From contig NZ_CP121682.1 in NCBI RefSeq assembly GCF_029760955.1, forward strand, positions 3,906,001-3,970,000: DNA of 64,000 nt, read 5' to 3'. The position numbers and the translations under genes are program-made. The notes beneath the pieces were generated by a model. The model ran no database searches. It saw nothing but the letters and a program-made list of their open reading frames with translations, and was not told the origin of the DNA. The DNA is from Streptomyces cathayae. GTDB lineage: Bacteria; Actinomycetota; Actinomycetes; Streptomycetales; Streptomycetaceae. Of this stretch, positions 24,422 to 31,801 are shown piece after piece. Every line of letters begins with the position of its first letter. Within the stretch, counting starts at the first letter, position 1.

Positions 24422-25892
24422 ACACCCCGATTCCCCCGGACGCCCAGGGGAGGTCGAGCAGTTCCGCCTCCTGCCGGGGCCGCGTACCGCCCGGCGGTAC
24501 GACGGCGAGGGCATCGGCCGCCGCGATGCCGCGCAGCATGGCGGGACCGTTGTAGTGCAGCGGCAGGGCGATGTCCCCGCGCAGCGCGACGGGGATGAGC
24601 CGGGTGTCGTGCGGATGCCCGTGGACCGCGTCCCGCAGCGGCATCGTGTACGGCTCGGGAGCCGGGCGGGCCGCGAGGGTACGCAGCAGGGGTTCGGCGA
24701 GCGTGAGCAGCCCGGAGACGGCGGCGAGGGGGTTGCCCGGCAGACCGACGAGGTGCTGGTTCTCCTTGGTGCGGGCCAGGAGCATGGGGTGCCCGGGGCG
24801 CACCTCGACCCCGTCCACCAGGAGTTCGGCCCCGATACGGCTCAGCGTCGGGTGGACGTGGTCGACCGGGCCTGCGGCGGTGCCGCCGGTGGTGACGACG
24901 AGATCGGCATCGGATTTCGTGATCGCCTTGTGCAGCGTGTGCGCGTCGTCGCGGACCCGGCGGACCGCGGTGACCTCGGCGCCGAGTGCGCGCAGCCAGG
25001 GCGGCAGCATCGGACCGAGCGCGTCCCGGATCAGCCCGTCGTGCGGAAGGCCCGCCGTGAGCAGCTCGTCGCCGAGGACCAGGACCTCGACGCGGGGCCG
25101 GGGGAATGCGCTGAGGGTGTCGTATCCGGCGGCCGCGGCGAGGCCCAGCACGGCGGGCGTCACCAGGGTGCCGGCCGACAGCAACTGGTCGCCGCTGCGG
25201 CATTCCTGGCCGCGGGGACGGATGTCCTGACCGTGCGCGACCGTGGCGGCGTGCCCGGCCTGGGCCGTGCCGCCGCTCCGGGGCGCGGCGGCGTGCAGGC
25301 GGCCCTTGGCGTCGGTGCGACCGTGTTCGCTGCGGAGGACGGCGGTGGTCTCCGGGGGGACCCGGGCGCCGGTGGCGATCCGGGCGGCTTCGCCGTCGGT
25401 GAGCGGCGTGTGCGCGGCGTGCCCGGCGAGGACGCCTTCCTCCCGCACGGTCCAGGGGCCCGGGCCGGAGACCGCCCAGCCGTCCATGGCCGAGGTGTCG
25501 AAGGAGGGCAGGTCGGTGAGGGCCGTGAGGGGGGCGGCCAGGGTGAGGCCGAGGGCGGCGTCGAGCGGCACGGAGACCGGGGCGGCCCGGGCGCGGTGGG
25601 CGGCACGGCTTCCGGTGCCGTTGCGGGCGGTGCCGTTGCGGCCTGCGCGCTCGGCGATGGCGCGGGCGTCGGTCCAGGGGACGCCGTGGCGGCGTGGGCG
25701 GTGCGCGGAGGGGGCGTGCCCAGGGGTGCGGCCGGGGGTGCGGCCGGAAGCTTCGTTCACGAGGGCGAGAGCCTCCTCCACGTCGAGATCATCGGCGTCC
25801 TCGGCGTCCTCGGTTTTCCTGGTGCTCTCGGCGCTCTCGGCGCTCTCGGCGCTCTCGGTGTCCTCGTCGGCTCGGGCGTCGGGCGCGGTCAT
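24411..25892 (-). CDS. moeA: Molybdopterin molybdenumtransferase MoeA
   Basis: A 493-residue enzyme that inserts molybdate into adenylylated molybdopterin. Family motifs are PSFDTSAMDGWAV in the N-terminal part, TGARVPPETTAVLRSE, VVTTGGTAAGPVDHVH (the GG(T/V)S-like ligand loop, here GGTA) and LVGLPGNPLAAVSG. The first about 80 residues are an acidic and Ala/Ser repeat extension (ESAESAES) absent from typical MoeA. ATG at 25892 overlaps the mobA stop (ATGA). It lies in the operon mobA-moeA-K+ channel. Residues that differ from the GGTS consensus may affect activity but the fold looks intact. Confidence 0.92.
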   Translation of the reverse strand: MTAPDARADEDTESAESAESAESTRKTEDAEDADDLDVEEALALVNEASGRTPGRTPGHAPSAHRPRRHGVPWTDARAIAERAGRNGTARNGTGSRAAHRARAAPVSVPLDAALGLTLAAPLTALTDLPSFDTSAMDGWAVSGPGPWTVREEGVLAGHAAHTPLTDGEAARIATGARVPPETTAVLRSEHGRTDAKGRLHAAAPRSGGTAQAGHAATVAHGQDIRPRGQECRSGDQLLSAGTLVTPAVLGLAAAAGYDTLSAFPRPRVEVLVLGDELLTAGLPHDGLIRDALGPMLPPWLRALGAEVTAVRRVRDDAHTLHKAITKSDADLVVTTGGTAAGPVDHVHPTLSRIGAELLVDGVEVRPGHPMLLARTKENQHLVGLPGNPLAAVSGLLTLAEPLLRTLAARPAPEPYTMPLRDAVHGHPHDTRLIPVALRGDIALPLHYNGPAMLRGIAAADALAVVPPGGTRPRQEAELLDLPWASGGIGVCFT

Positions 25893-26905
25893 CGGGCGTC
25901 CGGACTCGTGCCGGGAGCGGCGTCGGGGGCGGCAGGGGTGACGTCGGGGGTGTCCTCGTCGGCCCAGCGGGTGGCGAGGGCCGCGGCCTTGCGGACGGCC
26001 TCGGCCACGGCTTCCCGGTCACCGCCCGCGCGGGCCGCCGCGTAACCGACGAGGAAGGTGGTCAGCGGCGCCGCCGGCCTGGCCACACCGTGGGCGGCGT
26101 CACGGGCGAGGTCGAGGAGTACGCCGGTGTCGACGTCCAGATCGATGCCCAGCTCGTCCTTGACTGCGGTAATCCATTCATCCAACACGTGTCCATGCTC
26201 CCTGATGCGTGCTCTGGCGGCGGCGATGTCGTCCCAGGTGTCGCAGTCGAAGGACGCCACCGGGCCGAAGATCCGGGTGAGGTCGAGCGAGCCGGTCAGC
26301 CGGCGCAGCGGCAGTCCGGCCAGTCGGCCGTGCCGTTCGCCGAGTGCGGCGAGTTCGCGGCGCAGGGCCGCTGTGCGGTACGCGGCCACGAGTGGCTGGT
26401 CCCGGCCGTCGGCGTCGGTCAGTACGACCCCGTCGGCCGGGCTCGTACGGAGGGTGGTCAGCAGCTCGTCGACCGTGCGGTCGTCGAGGAAGGGCAGGTC
26501 GGCGGAGAGCAGCACGACGTACGCCGCGGTGCTGAGCCGGATCCCGGCGTCGAGCGCGGCGAGCGGGCCGCCGCCCGTCGGCTCCTCGCGCGCCCAGAGC
26601 ACGGGCCGGGCGGTGGGGCGGGGGTCGGCCACGACCACGGTGGTGCGGGCGTCGGCGCAGGCCGCGAGCACCCGGTCGAGCAACGCCCGGCCGCCCACCC
26701 GCACGCCGGGCTTGTCCGCGCCCCCGAGCCGTCGGGCACCGCCACCGGCGAGCACGAGGGCGTCGTACGCGGCGGGCTCGAGCGGCACCGCCGCATCCGG
26801 CGCGGGGTCACGGCCCCGGTCCCGCTCGCGGTCTCGGTCCCGCTCTCGGTCACCAACGGCATCGGGTCCGGTACCAGGAGCACCCGGGAGCTCGTACTCG
26901 GTCAC
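25889..26905 (-). CDS. Molybdenum cofactor nucleotidyltransferase (MobA-like) fused to DUF6457
   Basis: A 338-residue fusion. Residues 1-40 are a charged spacer with RERD repeats encoded by hexanucleotide repeats near 26811-26856. Residues about 48-230 are a MobA/CTP-transferase fold (LAGGGARRLGGADKP at 52-66, later LLSADLPFLD), which adds GMP or CMP to molybdopterin. From about 240 to 320 a DUF6457 helical domain begins DEWITAVKDELGIDLDVDTG. GTG at 26905 lacks a clear ribosome-binding site; CATACT lies 6 nt upstream, fitting a leaderless start. It is coupled by ATGA overlap to moeA, which supports the cofactor role. Confidence 0.88.
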   Translation of the reverse strand: MTEYELPGAPGTGPDAVGDRERDRDRERDRGRDPAPDAAVPLEPAAYDALVLAGGGARRLGGADKPGVRVGGRALLDRVLAACADARTTVVVADPRPTARPVLWAREEPTGGGPLAALDAGIRLSTAAYVVLLSADLPFLDDRTVDELLTTLRTSPADGVVLTDADGRDQPLVAAYRTAALRRELAALGERHGRLAGLPLRRLTGSLDLTRIFGPVASFDCDTWDDIAAARARIREHGHVLDEWITAVKDELGIDLDVDTGVLLDLARDAAHGVARPAAPLTTFLVGYAAARAGGDREAVAEAVRKAAALATRWADEDTPDVTPAAPDAAPGTSPDAR

Positions 26906-26918
26906 CCCTCGAGTATGC

Positions 26919-26970
26919 GTGCCCCCGCGATCACGGGGAACGCGGGGGCACGGTGTCCGGGAACGGACAC
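26919..26970 (-). terminator. Tandem hairpins after the second bkd operon
   Basis: GTGCCCCCGCG (26919-26929) pairs with CGCGGGGGCAC (26941-26951). A second stem, GTGTCCG/CGGACAC, is at 26953-26970 with a GGAA tetraloop. They separate bkdC2 from the mobA start only 14 bp away. Confidence 0.82.
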
Positions 26971-26988
26971 GGCAGGGAGAACCGGACC

Positions 26989-28356
26989 TCACAGCGTCCG
27001 CAGCAGCACCGCCGGTTGCTCCACGCAGTCCGCCACATGGCGCAGGAAACCACCCGCCGTGCCGCCGTCGCAGACCCGGTGGTCGAAGGTGAGTGAGAGC
27101 TGCACGACCTGTCGCACCGCCAACTCGCCCTCATGGACCCAGGGCTTGGGGACGATGCGGCCGACGCCGAGCATGGCGGCCTCGGGGTGGTTGATGATCG
27201 GGGTGGAGCCGTCGACGCCGAAGACACCGTAGTTGTTCAACGTGAAGGTGCCGCCCGTGAGTTCGGCGGGGGTCAGTGTCCCGGACCGGGCCGCCCCGGT
27301 CAGCCGGGCGAACTCCGCGGTGAGCGACTCCGCGTCCCGCGTGTGCGCGTCCCGGACGACGGGGACGACCAGCCCCCGCTCGGTCTGCGCGGCGAAACCG
27401 AGATGTACGGCCGCGTACCGGACTACCTCCCTGGCCTCCCTGTCCACGGAGGAGTTGAGCTCGGGGAAGCGGGCCAGCGCGGCGGTGCAGATCCGGGCCA
27501 GCAGGGCGAGCACGGAGATCTTCGGACCGCCCGAGGCGTTCATCGCGGCCCGTGCCCGCATCAGCTCGGTCGCGTCGGCGTCCACCCAGCAGGTCGCGTC
27601 CGGTATCTCGGTGCGGCTGCGGGAGAGCTTGTCGGCCACGGCACCGCGGATGCCCTTGAGGGGGACTCGGACGTCACCATCGGCATCCGGGACCGCGGTA
27701 CCGGCGGCCGGCGTGGGGGCCTGCGCCGTCCGCGCGTGCGGCTCGGTGGCGGCTGTCCGGTCCTTGCGGACCTGCTGCACGCCGACGGCCCGGAGCGCGT
27801 GCTCCACGTCCGCCCGCAGGATCAGCCCCTCGGGCCCTGAGCCCGTCATCTCCCTCAGGTCCAGGCCGTTCTGCCGGGCCAGCCTGCGCACCAGGGGTGA
27901 GATCACGGGGACCGGGCCGTCCAGCACCCCGGCCGCGGGCGTGGTGCGTGGGGCAGGCGTGGTGCGTGGGGCGGACACCGGCTGTCCCGGCCGCACCCTG
28001 CGGCGCCGGGCCGGGGCCTTCGAGGTGCCGTACCCCACCAGGACGTTGCCGGAGGCCTCGCTCGAAGCGGTGGGCCGGCGGTCCTCACCCGGTGTCCGGT
28101 CGGCGTCCGGTCCGCCCACGGCCACCGTGAGCAGCGGGGCGCCCACCGGCAGTTCGGTGCCCTCCTCGCCGAAGCGGGCGGTGACCACCCCCCCGTACGG
28201 GCAGGGCACGTCCACCATCGCCTTGGCCGTCTCGACCTCGACGACCGGCTGGTCGACGGTGACGACATCGCCCACCTCGACCAGCCAGCGCACGATTTCC
28301 GCCCCGGTGAGCCCCTCACCGAGGTCGGGGAGCTTGAACTCCAGCACCTGTGCCAT
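26989..28356 (-). CDS. bkdC: Branched-chain alpha-keto acid dehydrogenase E2 component, copy 2
   Basis: A 455-residue acyltransferase with lipoyl domain (VETAK, Lys45), linker, subunit-binding domain (VRRLARQNGLDLREMTGSGPEG) and catalytic domain ending in FDHRVCDGG (His426, Asp430). It is a paralogue of the copy at 12285. The ATG at 28356 overlaps the bkdB stop (TGATG). Its product would act with the adjacent E1 subunits. The shorter linker and sequence differences suggest different substrate preference or expression rather than redundancy. Confidence 0.95.
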   Translation of the reverse strand: MAQVLEFKLPDLGEGLTGAEIVRWLVEVGDVVTVDQPVVEVETAKAMVDVPCPYGGVVTARFGEEGTELPVGAPLLTVAVGGPDADRTPGEDRRPTASSEASGNVLVGYGTSKAPARRRRVRPGQPVSAPRTTPAPRTTPAAGVLDGPVPVISPLVRRLARQNGLDLREMTGSGPEGLILRADVEHALRAVGVQQVRKDRTAATEPHARTAQAPTPAAGTAVPDADGDVRVPLKGIRGAVADKLSRSRTEIPDATCWVDADATELMRARAAMNASGGPKISVLALLARICTAALARFPELNSSVDREAREVVRYAAVHLGFAAQTERGLVVPVVRDAHTRDAESLTAEFARLTGAARSGTLTPAELTGGTFTLNNYGVFGVDGSTPIINHPEAAMLGVGRIVPKPWVHEGELAVRQVVQLSLTFDHRVCDGGTAGGFLRHVADCVEQPAVLLRTL

Positions 28357-29360
28357 CAGTTCTCGGCCTCCCACTGCAGACGCCCCACGGCGTCCAGGAT
28401 CCGGTCCACGCCGGGCAGGTGGTGACGCTCCAGCATCGGCGGCGGATACGGGAGGTCGAACCCGGCCACCCGCAGCACCGGTGCCTCCAGATGGTGGAAG
28501 CAGCGCTCCGTGACCCGGGCCGCGATCTCCCCGCCGGGACCGCCGAAGCCGCCCGACTCATGGACGACGACCGCGCGTCCCGTCCGCCGCACCGAGGCGC
28601 ACACCGTCTCGTCGTCGAACGGCACCAGGGAGCGCAGATCGACGACTTCCAGGTCCCAGCCCTCGGCCCGGGCCGCCTCGGCCGCCTCCAGGCAGACGGG
28701 AACGGACGGCCCGTACGTGATGAGCGTGGCGCTCCGACCGGAGCGCCGCACCACCGCACGGCCTATCGGTTCGACGGATGCCGGCTCCTCGGGGTCCCAG
28801 GAGTCCTTCGACCAGTACAGCCGCTTGGGCTCGAGCAGGACGACCGGGTCGTCGGAGGCGATGGCGGCGCGCAGCAGCCCGTAGGCGTCCGGGACGGTCG
28901 CGGGCGTGACGACATGGAGCCCCGGAGTCGCCATGTAGTACGCCTCGGAGGAGTCGCTGTGGTGCTCGACGCCGCCGATGCCACCACCGTAGGGGACACG
29001 GATGGTGAGCGGCAGGGGCATCCTGCCGCGCGTGCGGTTGCGCATTCTGGCGACGTGCGACACCAGCTGCTCGAACGCCGGATAGGCGAACGCGTCGAAC
29101 TGCATCTCCACGACCGGCCGCAGACCGTACATCGCCATGCCGACGGCCGTGCCGAGGATGCCCGCCTCGGCCAGCGGGGTGTCCGTGCAGCGGTCCTCGC
29201 CGAACTCCTGGGCGAGTCCGTCGGTGATACGGAAGACACCGCCGAGGGTGCCCACGTCCTCGCCCAGGACGTGCACGGACGGGTCCTCGGCCATGGCGTC
29301 GCGCAGCGCGCGGGTGAGTGCCTGCGCCATGGTGGCCGGTGTGGTGGCGACGGTGGTCAT
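28356..29360 (-). CDS. bkdB: Branched-chain alpha-keto acid dehydrogenase E1 beta subunit, copy 2
   Basis: A 334-residue E1 beta. Motifs are VLGEDVGTLGGVFRITDGL, TPLAEAGILGTAVGMA, VEMQFDAFAYPAFEQL and RVPYGGGIGGVEHHSDS. It overlaps its upstream and downstream neighbours by 4 nt and 1 nt respectively (ATGA at 29357-29360, TGATG at 28356), typical of tightly coupled subunits with fixed stoichiometry. ATG at 29360 begins MTTVATTPATMAQAL. A longer ORF extending to 29924 is the shadow of bkdA2. Confidence 0.95.
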   Translation of the reverse strand: MTTVATTPATMAQALTRALRDAMAEDPSVHVLGEDVGTLGGVFRITDGLAQEFGEDRCTDTPLAEAGILGTAVGMAMYGLRPVVEMQFDAFAYPAFEQLVSHVARMRNRTRGRMPLPLTIRVPYGGGIGGVEHHSDSSEAYYMATPGLHVVTPATVPDAYGLLRAAIASDDPVVLLEPKRLYWSKDSWDPEEPASVEPIGRAVVRRSGRSATLITYGPSVPVCLEAAEAARAEGWDLEVVDLRSLVPFDDETVCASVRRTGRAVVVHESGGFGGPGGEIAARVTERCFHHLEAPVLRVAGFDLPYPPPMLERHHLPGVDRILDAVGRLQWEAEN

Positions 29361-30505
29361 CGCTGCCTCTCTTCCGGCTCGGCCCCGGCCTCGGCCGCCA
29401 GCTCGGCCCGCAGCTGCTCCCGCTGCTCCAGCAGCTGGGGGGTGGGCTCGGCGTAGACGTGGGCGAACAGGTCCATGGGGTCGAGCGCGGGGTCCTGGTT
29501 CATGCGTTCCCGCAGGTCGGCGGCCATGGTTTCGGCGTCCTGGCGGGCGGCGGCGACACAGTCGTCGTCGAGCAGGCCGCGCCGGGTCAGCTCCTGCTCC
29601 AGGAGCACGACGGGGTCGTGCTTCTTCCAGGCCTCCACCTCGGCGTCGCCGCGGTAGCGGGTCGCGTCGTCGGCGTTGGTGTGGGCCTCCACGCGGTAGG
29701 TGATCGCCTCGACCAGGGTCGGGCCGCCGCCCCCGCGCGCGTGGCGGACGGCGTCGGCCAGGACCTCGTGGACGGCGGCGGCGTCGTTGCCGTCGACCAG
29801 CCGGCCGGGCATGCCGTAGCCGACGGCCTTGTGGGCCAGCGACGGGGCCGCGGTCTGCTTGGCGAGCGGAACGGAGATCGCGAAGCCGTTGTTCTGGACG
29901 AAAAAGACCACCGGGGCCCGCCACACGGCGGCGAAGTTCAGCGCCTCGTGGAAGTCGCCCTCGCTGGTGCCGCCGTCGCCGACCATGGCCAGCGCGACCA
30001 CGTCGTCGCCCTTGAGGCGGGCGGCGTGCGCGAGTCCGACGGCGTGCGGCAGCTGGGTGGCGAGCGGGGTGCTCAGCGGCGCGACCCGGTGCTCGTAGGG
30101 GTCGTAACCGGTGTGCCAGTCGCCGCGCAGCAGGGTGAGCGCCTGCACGGGGTCCACTCCGCGTGCGACGACGGCGAGCGTGTCGCGGTAGCTCGGGAAG
30201 AGCCAGTCCTGCTCCTGCAGGACCAGCGCGGCGGCGACCTCACAGGCCTCCTGGCCGGTGCTGGAGGGGTAGACCGCGAGACGGCCCTGCTTGGTGAGGG
30301 CGGTGGCCTGCGCGTTGTAGCGGCGGCCCCTCACCAGTTCCGCGTACAGCCGGCGCAACAGCTCCGGGTCGGCCCGGTCGGCCTCCTCGGTGCCGAGCAC
30401 CCGGTACGGCTCCGCGTCGGGCAGCAGCGGCGCGGGGTCGGTACGGGGCTGCCAGGCGGGCGGCGGGGTCGGCTGATAAGCGCCCCGCTGCTCCATGACC
30501 GTCAT
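29357..30505 (-). CDS. bkdA: Branched-chain alpha-keto acid dehydrogenase E1 alpha subunit, copy 2
   Basis: A 382-residue E1 alpha with RLAVYPSSTGQEACEVAA and the thiamine-diphosphate motif GDGGTSEGDFHEALNF ending NNGFA. Unlike copy 1 it has no lysine-rich tail. ATG at 30505 has AGGAGG 7 nt upstream. It is first in bkdABC2. The promoter TTGTCC-N18-TAGCCA is followed by a PaaR-like palindrome at 30565-30578. The divergently transcribed neighbour is the Lrp-type bkdR, so both a local Lrp regulator and the TetR regulator may control this operon. Confidence 0.95.
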   Translation of the reverse strand: MTVMEQRGAYQPTPPPAWQPRTDPAPLLPDAEPYRVLGTEEADRADPELLRRLYAELVRGRRYNAQATALTKQGRLAVYPSSTGQEACEVAAALVLQEQDWLFPSYRDTLAVVARGVDPVQALTLLRGDWHTGYDPYEHRVAPLSTPLATQLPHAVGLAHAARLKGDDVVALAMVGDGGTSEGDFHEALNFAAVWRAPVVFFVQNNGFAISVPLAKQTAAPSLAHKAVGYGMPGRLVDGNDAAAVHEVLADAVRHARGGGGPTLVEAITYRVEAHTNADDATRYRGDAEVEAWKKHDPVVLLEQELTRRGLLDDDCVAAARQDAETMAADLRERMNQDPALDPMDLFAHVYAEPTPQLLEQREQLRAELAAEAGAEPEERQR

Positions 30506-30564
30506 GACGGCACCTCCTCGTGGGAGCGGCTGTGGAGGCGCGGCGTCTGTGACGCGCCTCACCA

Positions 30565-30621
30565 ACCGATTGTTCGGTCGCCGGTGCATTTTGGCTACGG
30601 GTGGCACCAGGCTGTGGACAA
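30565..30621 (-). promoter_or_regulatory. bkdA copy 2 promoter with PaaR-like operator
   Basis: TTGTCC (30621-30616) and TAGCCA (30597-30592) are 18 bp apart on the minus strand. ACCGATTGTTCGGT (30565-30578) follows about 8-20 bp downstream of the expected start point, a position for repression. It matches ACCGNNCGNNCGGT except for one base (TG for CG in the centre). Confidence 0.65.
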
Positions 30622-30660
30622 ACGGTTCTCCACAGCCTGAGATGGACGCAGTACGTCCAT
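30610..30660. promoter_or_regulatory. Two dyads between bkdA2 and bkdR, likely regulator sites
   Basis: GGCTGTGGA (30610-30618) is complemented by TCCACAGCC (30629-30637). ATGGACG (30642-30648) is complemented by CGTCCAT (30654-30660). They sit in the divergent bkdA2-bkdR promoter and overlap the bkdA2 -35 box and the bkdR start. An Lrp-type protein often binds several such sites cooperatively, so autoregulation by BkdR is plausible. Confidence 0.5.
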
Positions 30661-31180
30661 GACGGAGAGGCGGGGGCGCGTGTCGTCTGAACAAATGGCC
30701 GAAGGACCGGGGGGCACCGGACCGCTGCCGCCCGCACGCCCCCTGGACGCCATAGACCAGGACATCCTGCGCATGCTCCAGGCGGACGGCCGCGCCTCGG
30801 TCCGGTCGGTCGCCGAACGGGTCCACGTCTCGCGCGCCAACGCCTACGCCCGGATCAACCGGCTCGTGGAGGACGGCGTCATCCGCGGCTTCGGCGCCCG
30901 CGTCGACCACGAACGCGCCGGCCACGGCACGTCCGCGTACATCACCCTGAAAATCGTCCAGAACACCTGGCGCACGGTCCGCGAGCAGCTCAGACAGCTC
31001 CCCGGCGCCTCCCACATCGCCCTGGTGGGCGGCGACTTCGACGTGCTGCTCCTGGTGCACACGCCGGACAACCGGACATTGCGCGAGCTGGTGCTGACCC
31101 GGCTCCAGGCGATCCCCGAGGTGCTCAGCACCCGCACCCTGCTGGTGTTCGAGGAGGAGGACCTGGAACCGCAGGGGTGA
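30659..31180 (+). CDS. bkdR: Lrp/AsnC family regulator BkdR
   Basis: A 173-residue Lrp/AsnC regulator. The N-terminal helix-turn-helix is DAIDQDILRMLQADGRASVRSVAERVHVSRANAYARINRL. The C-terminal RAM domain contains GTSAYITLKI and LVGGDFDVLLLVHTPD. Its position opposite bkdABC2 matches the known Streptomyces bkdR. The start is uncertain. The ATG at 30659 lies inside a dyad and has no clear Shine-Dalgarno. GTG at 30680 follows GGAGAGG and GGGGG, and ATG at 30695 opens MAEGPGG. Confidence 0.9.
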   Translation: MTERRGRVSSEQMAEGPGGTGPLPPARPLDAIDQDILRMLQADGRASVRSVAERVHVSRANAYARINRLVEDGVIRGFGARVDHERAGHGTSAYITLKIVQNTWRTVREQLRQLPGASHIALVGGDFDVLLLVHTPDNRTLRELVLTRLQAIPEVLSTRTLLVFEEEDLEPQG

Positions 31181-31210
31181 AGCGGGACCGGCCGCGGGGC
31201 GACGGCCCGG

Positions 31211-31801
31211 TCAGGCGGCCCTGCGCAGTCCCGAGAAGGCCAGCTGGACCACCGCGTCGGCCACTTCGCGCTCGCTGGTGCCGCGCCCGTCGGGCCGGTA
31301 CCACTCGACGAGCGAGTTGACCATCCCGAAGACCAGCCGGGTCGCCAGGCGCACCTCTATGTCGCCGCGCACGTCCCCCTCCGCCGCCGCGGCCCTCAGC
31401 AGGCCCGCCACCCGGTGGTCGAACTCGCGCCGCCGCTCCAGGGCCCACCGCTCGGTGTCCGTGTTGCCGCGCACCCGCAGCAGCAGCGTCACGTAAGGGA
31501 GTTCCGCGATCAGGACCTCGACCGTGCGCCGCACCACGTACTCCAGCCGCTCGGCGGCCCGCCCCACGCACGCGTGCTCCTCGTCGAGGATGCCGAAGAG
31601 ACCGTCCAGCGCCCGGCTCACCGCACGCCGCAGCAGTTCCTCCTTGCCCGCCACGTGGTGGTATATCGACGACTTGGAGATGCCCGCCGCCTTGGAGAGG
31701 TGCTCCATCGAGGTGCCGTCGTAGCCACGCTCGTTGAACACCCGCACGGCGACGGACAGCAGGGTCTCCGGGGTGTACGTGTCGCGCCTGGCGGTGGTCA
31801 T
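31211..31801 (-). CDS. TetR family regulator, likely PaaR-type repressor of phenylacetate genes
   Basis: A 196-residue TetR protein. The N-terminal helix-turn-helix is RVFNERGYDGTSMEHLSKAAGISKSSIYHHVAGKEELL. The C-terminal domain matches the TetR_C ligand-binding region of the phenylacetyl-CoA-responsive group. ATG at 31801 overlaps the stop of the 3-hydroxyacyl-CoA dehydrogenase gene (ATGA), so it is co-transcribed with a phenylacetate-pathway gene and would repress itself through the site at 33386. The consensus ACCGNNCGNNCGGT agrees with my recollection of the motif of corynebacterial PaaR. The binding relation is inferred. Confidence 0.85.
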   Translation of the reverse strand: MTTARRDTYTPETLLSVAVRVFNERGYDGTSMEHLSKAAGISKSSIYHHVAGKEELLRRAVSRALDGLFGILDEEHACVGRAAERLEYVVRRTVEVLIAELPYVTLLLRVRGNTDTERWALERRREFDHRVAGLLRAAAAEGDVRGDIEVRLATRLVFGMVNSLVEWYRPDGRGTSEREVADAVVQLAFSGLRRAA

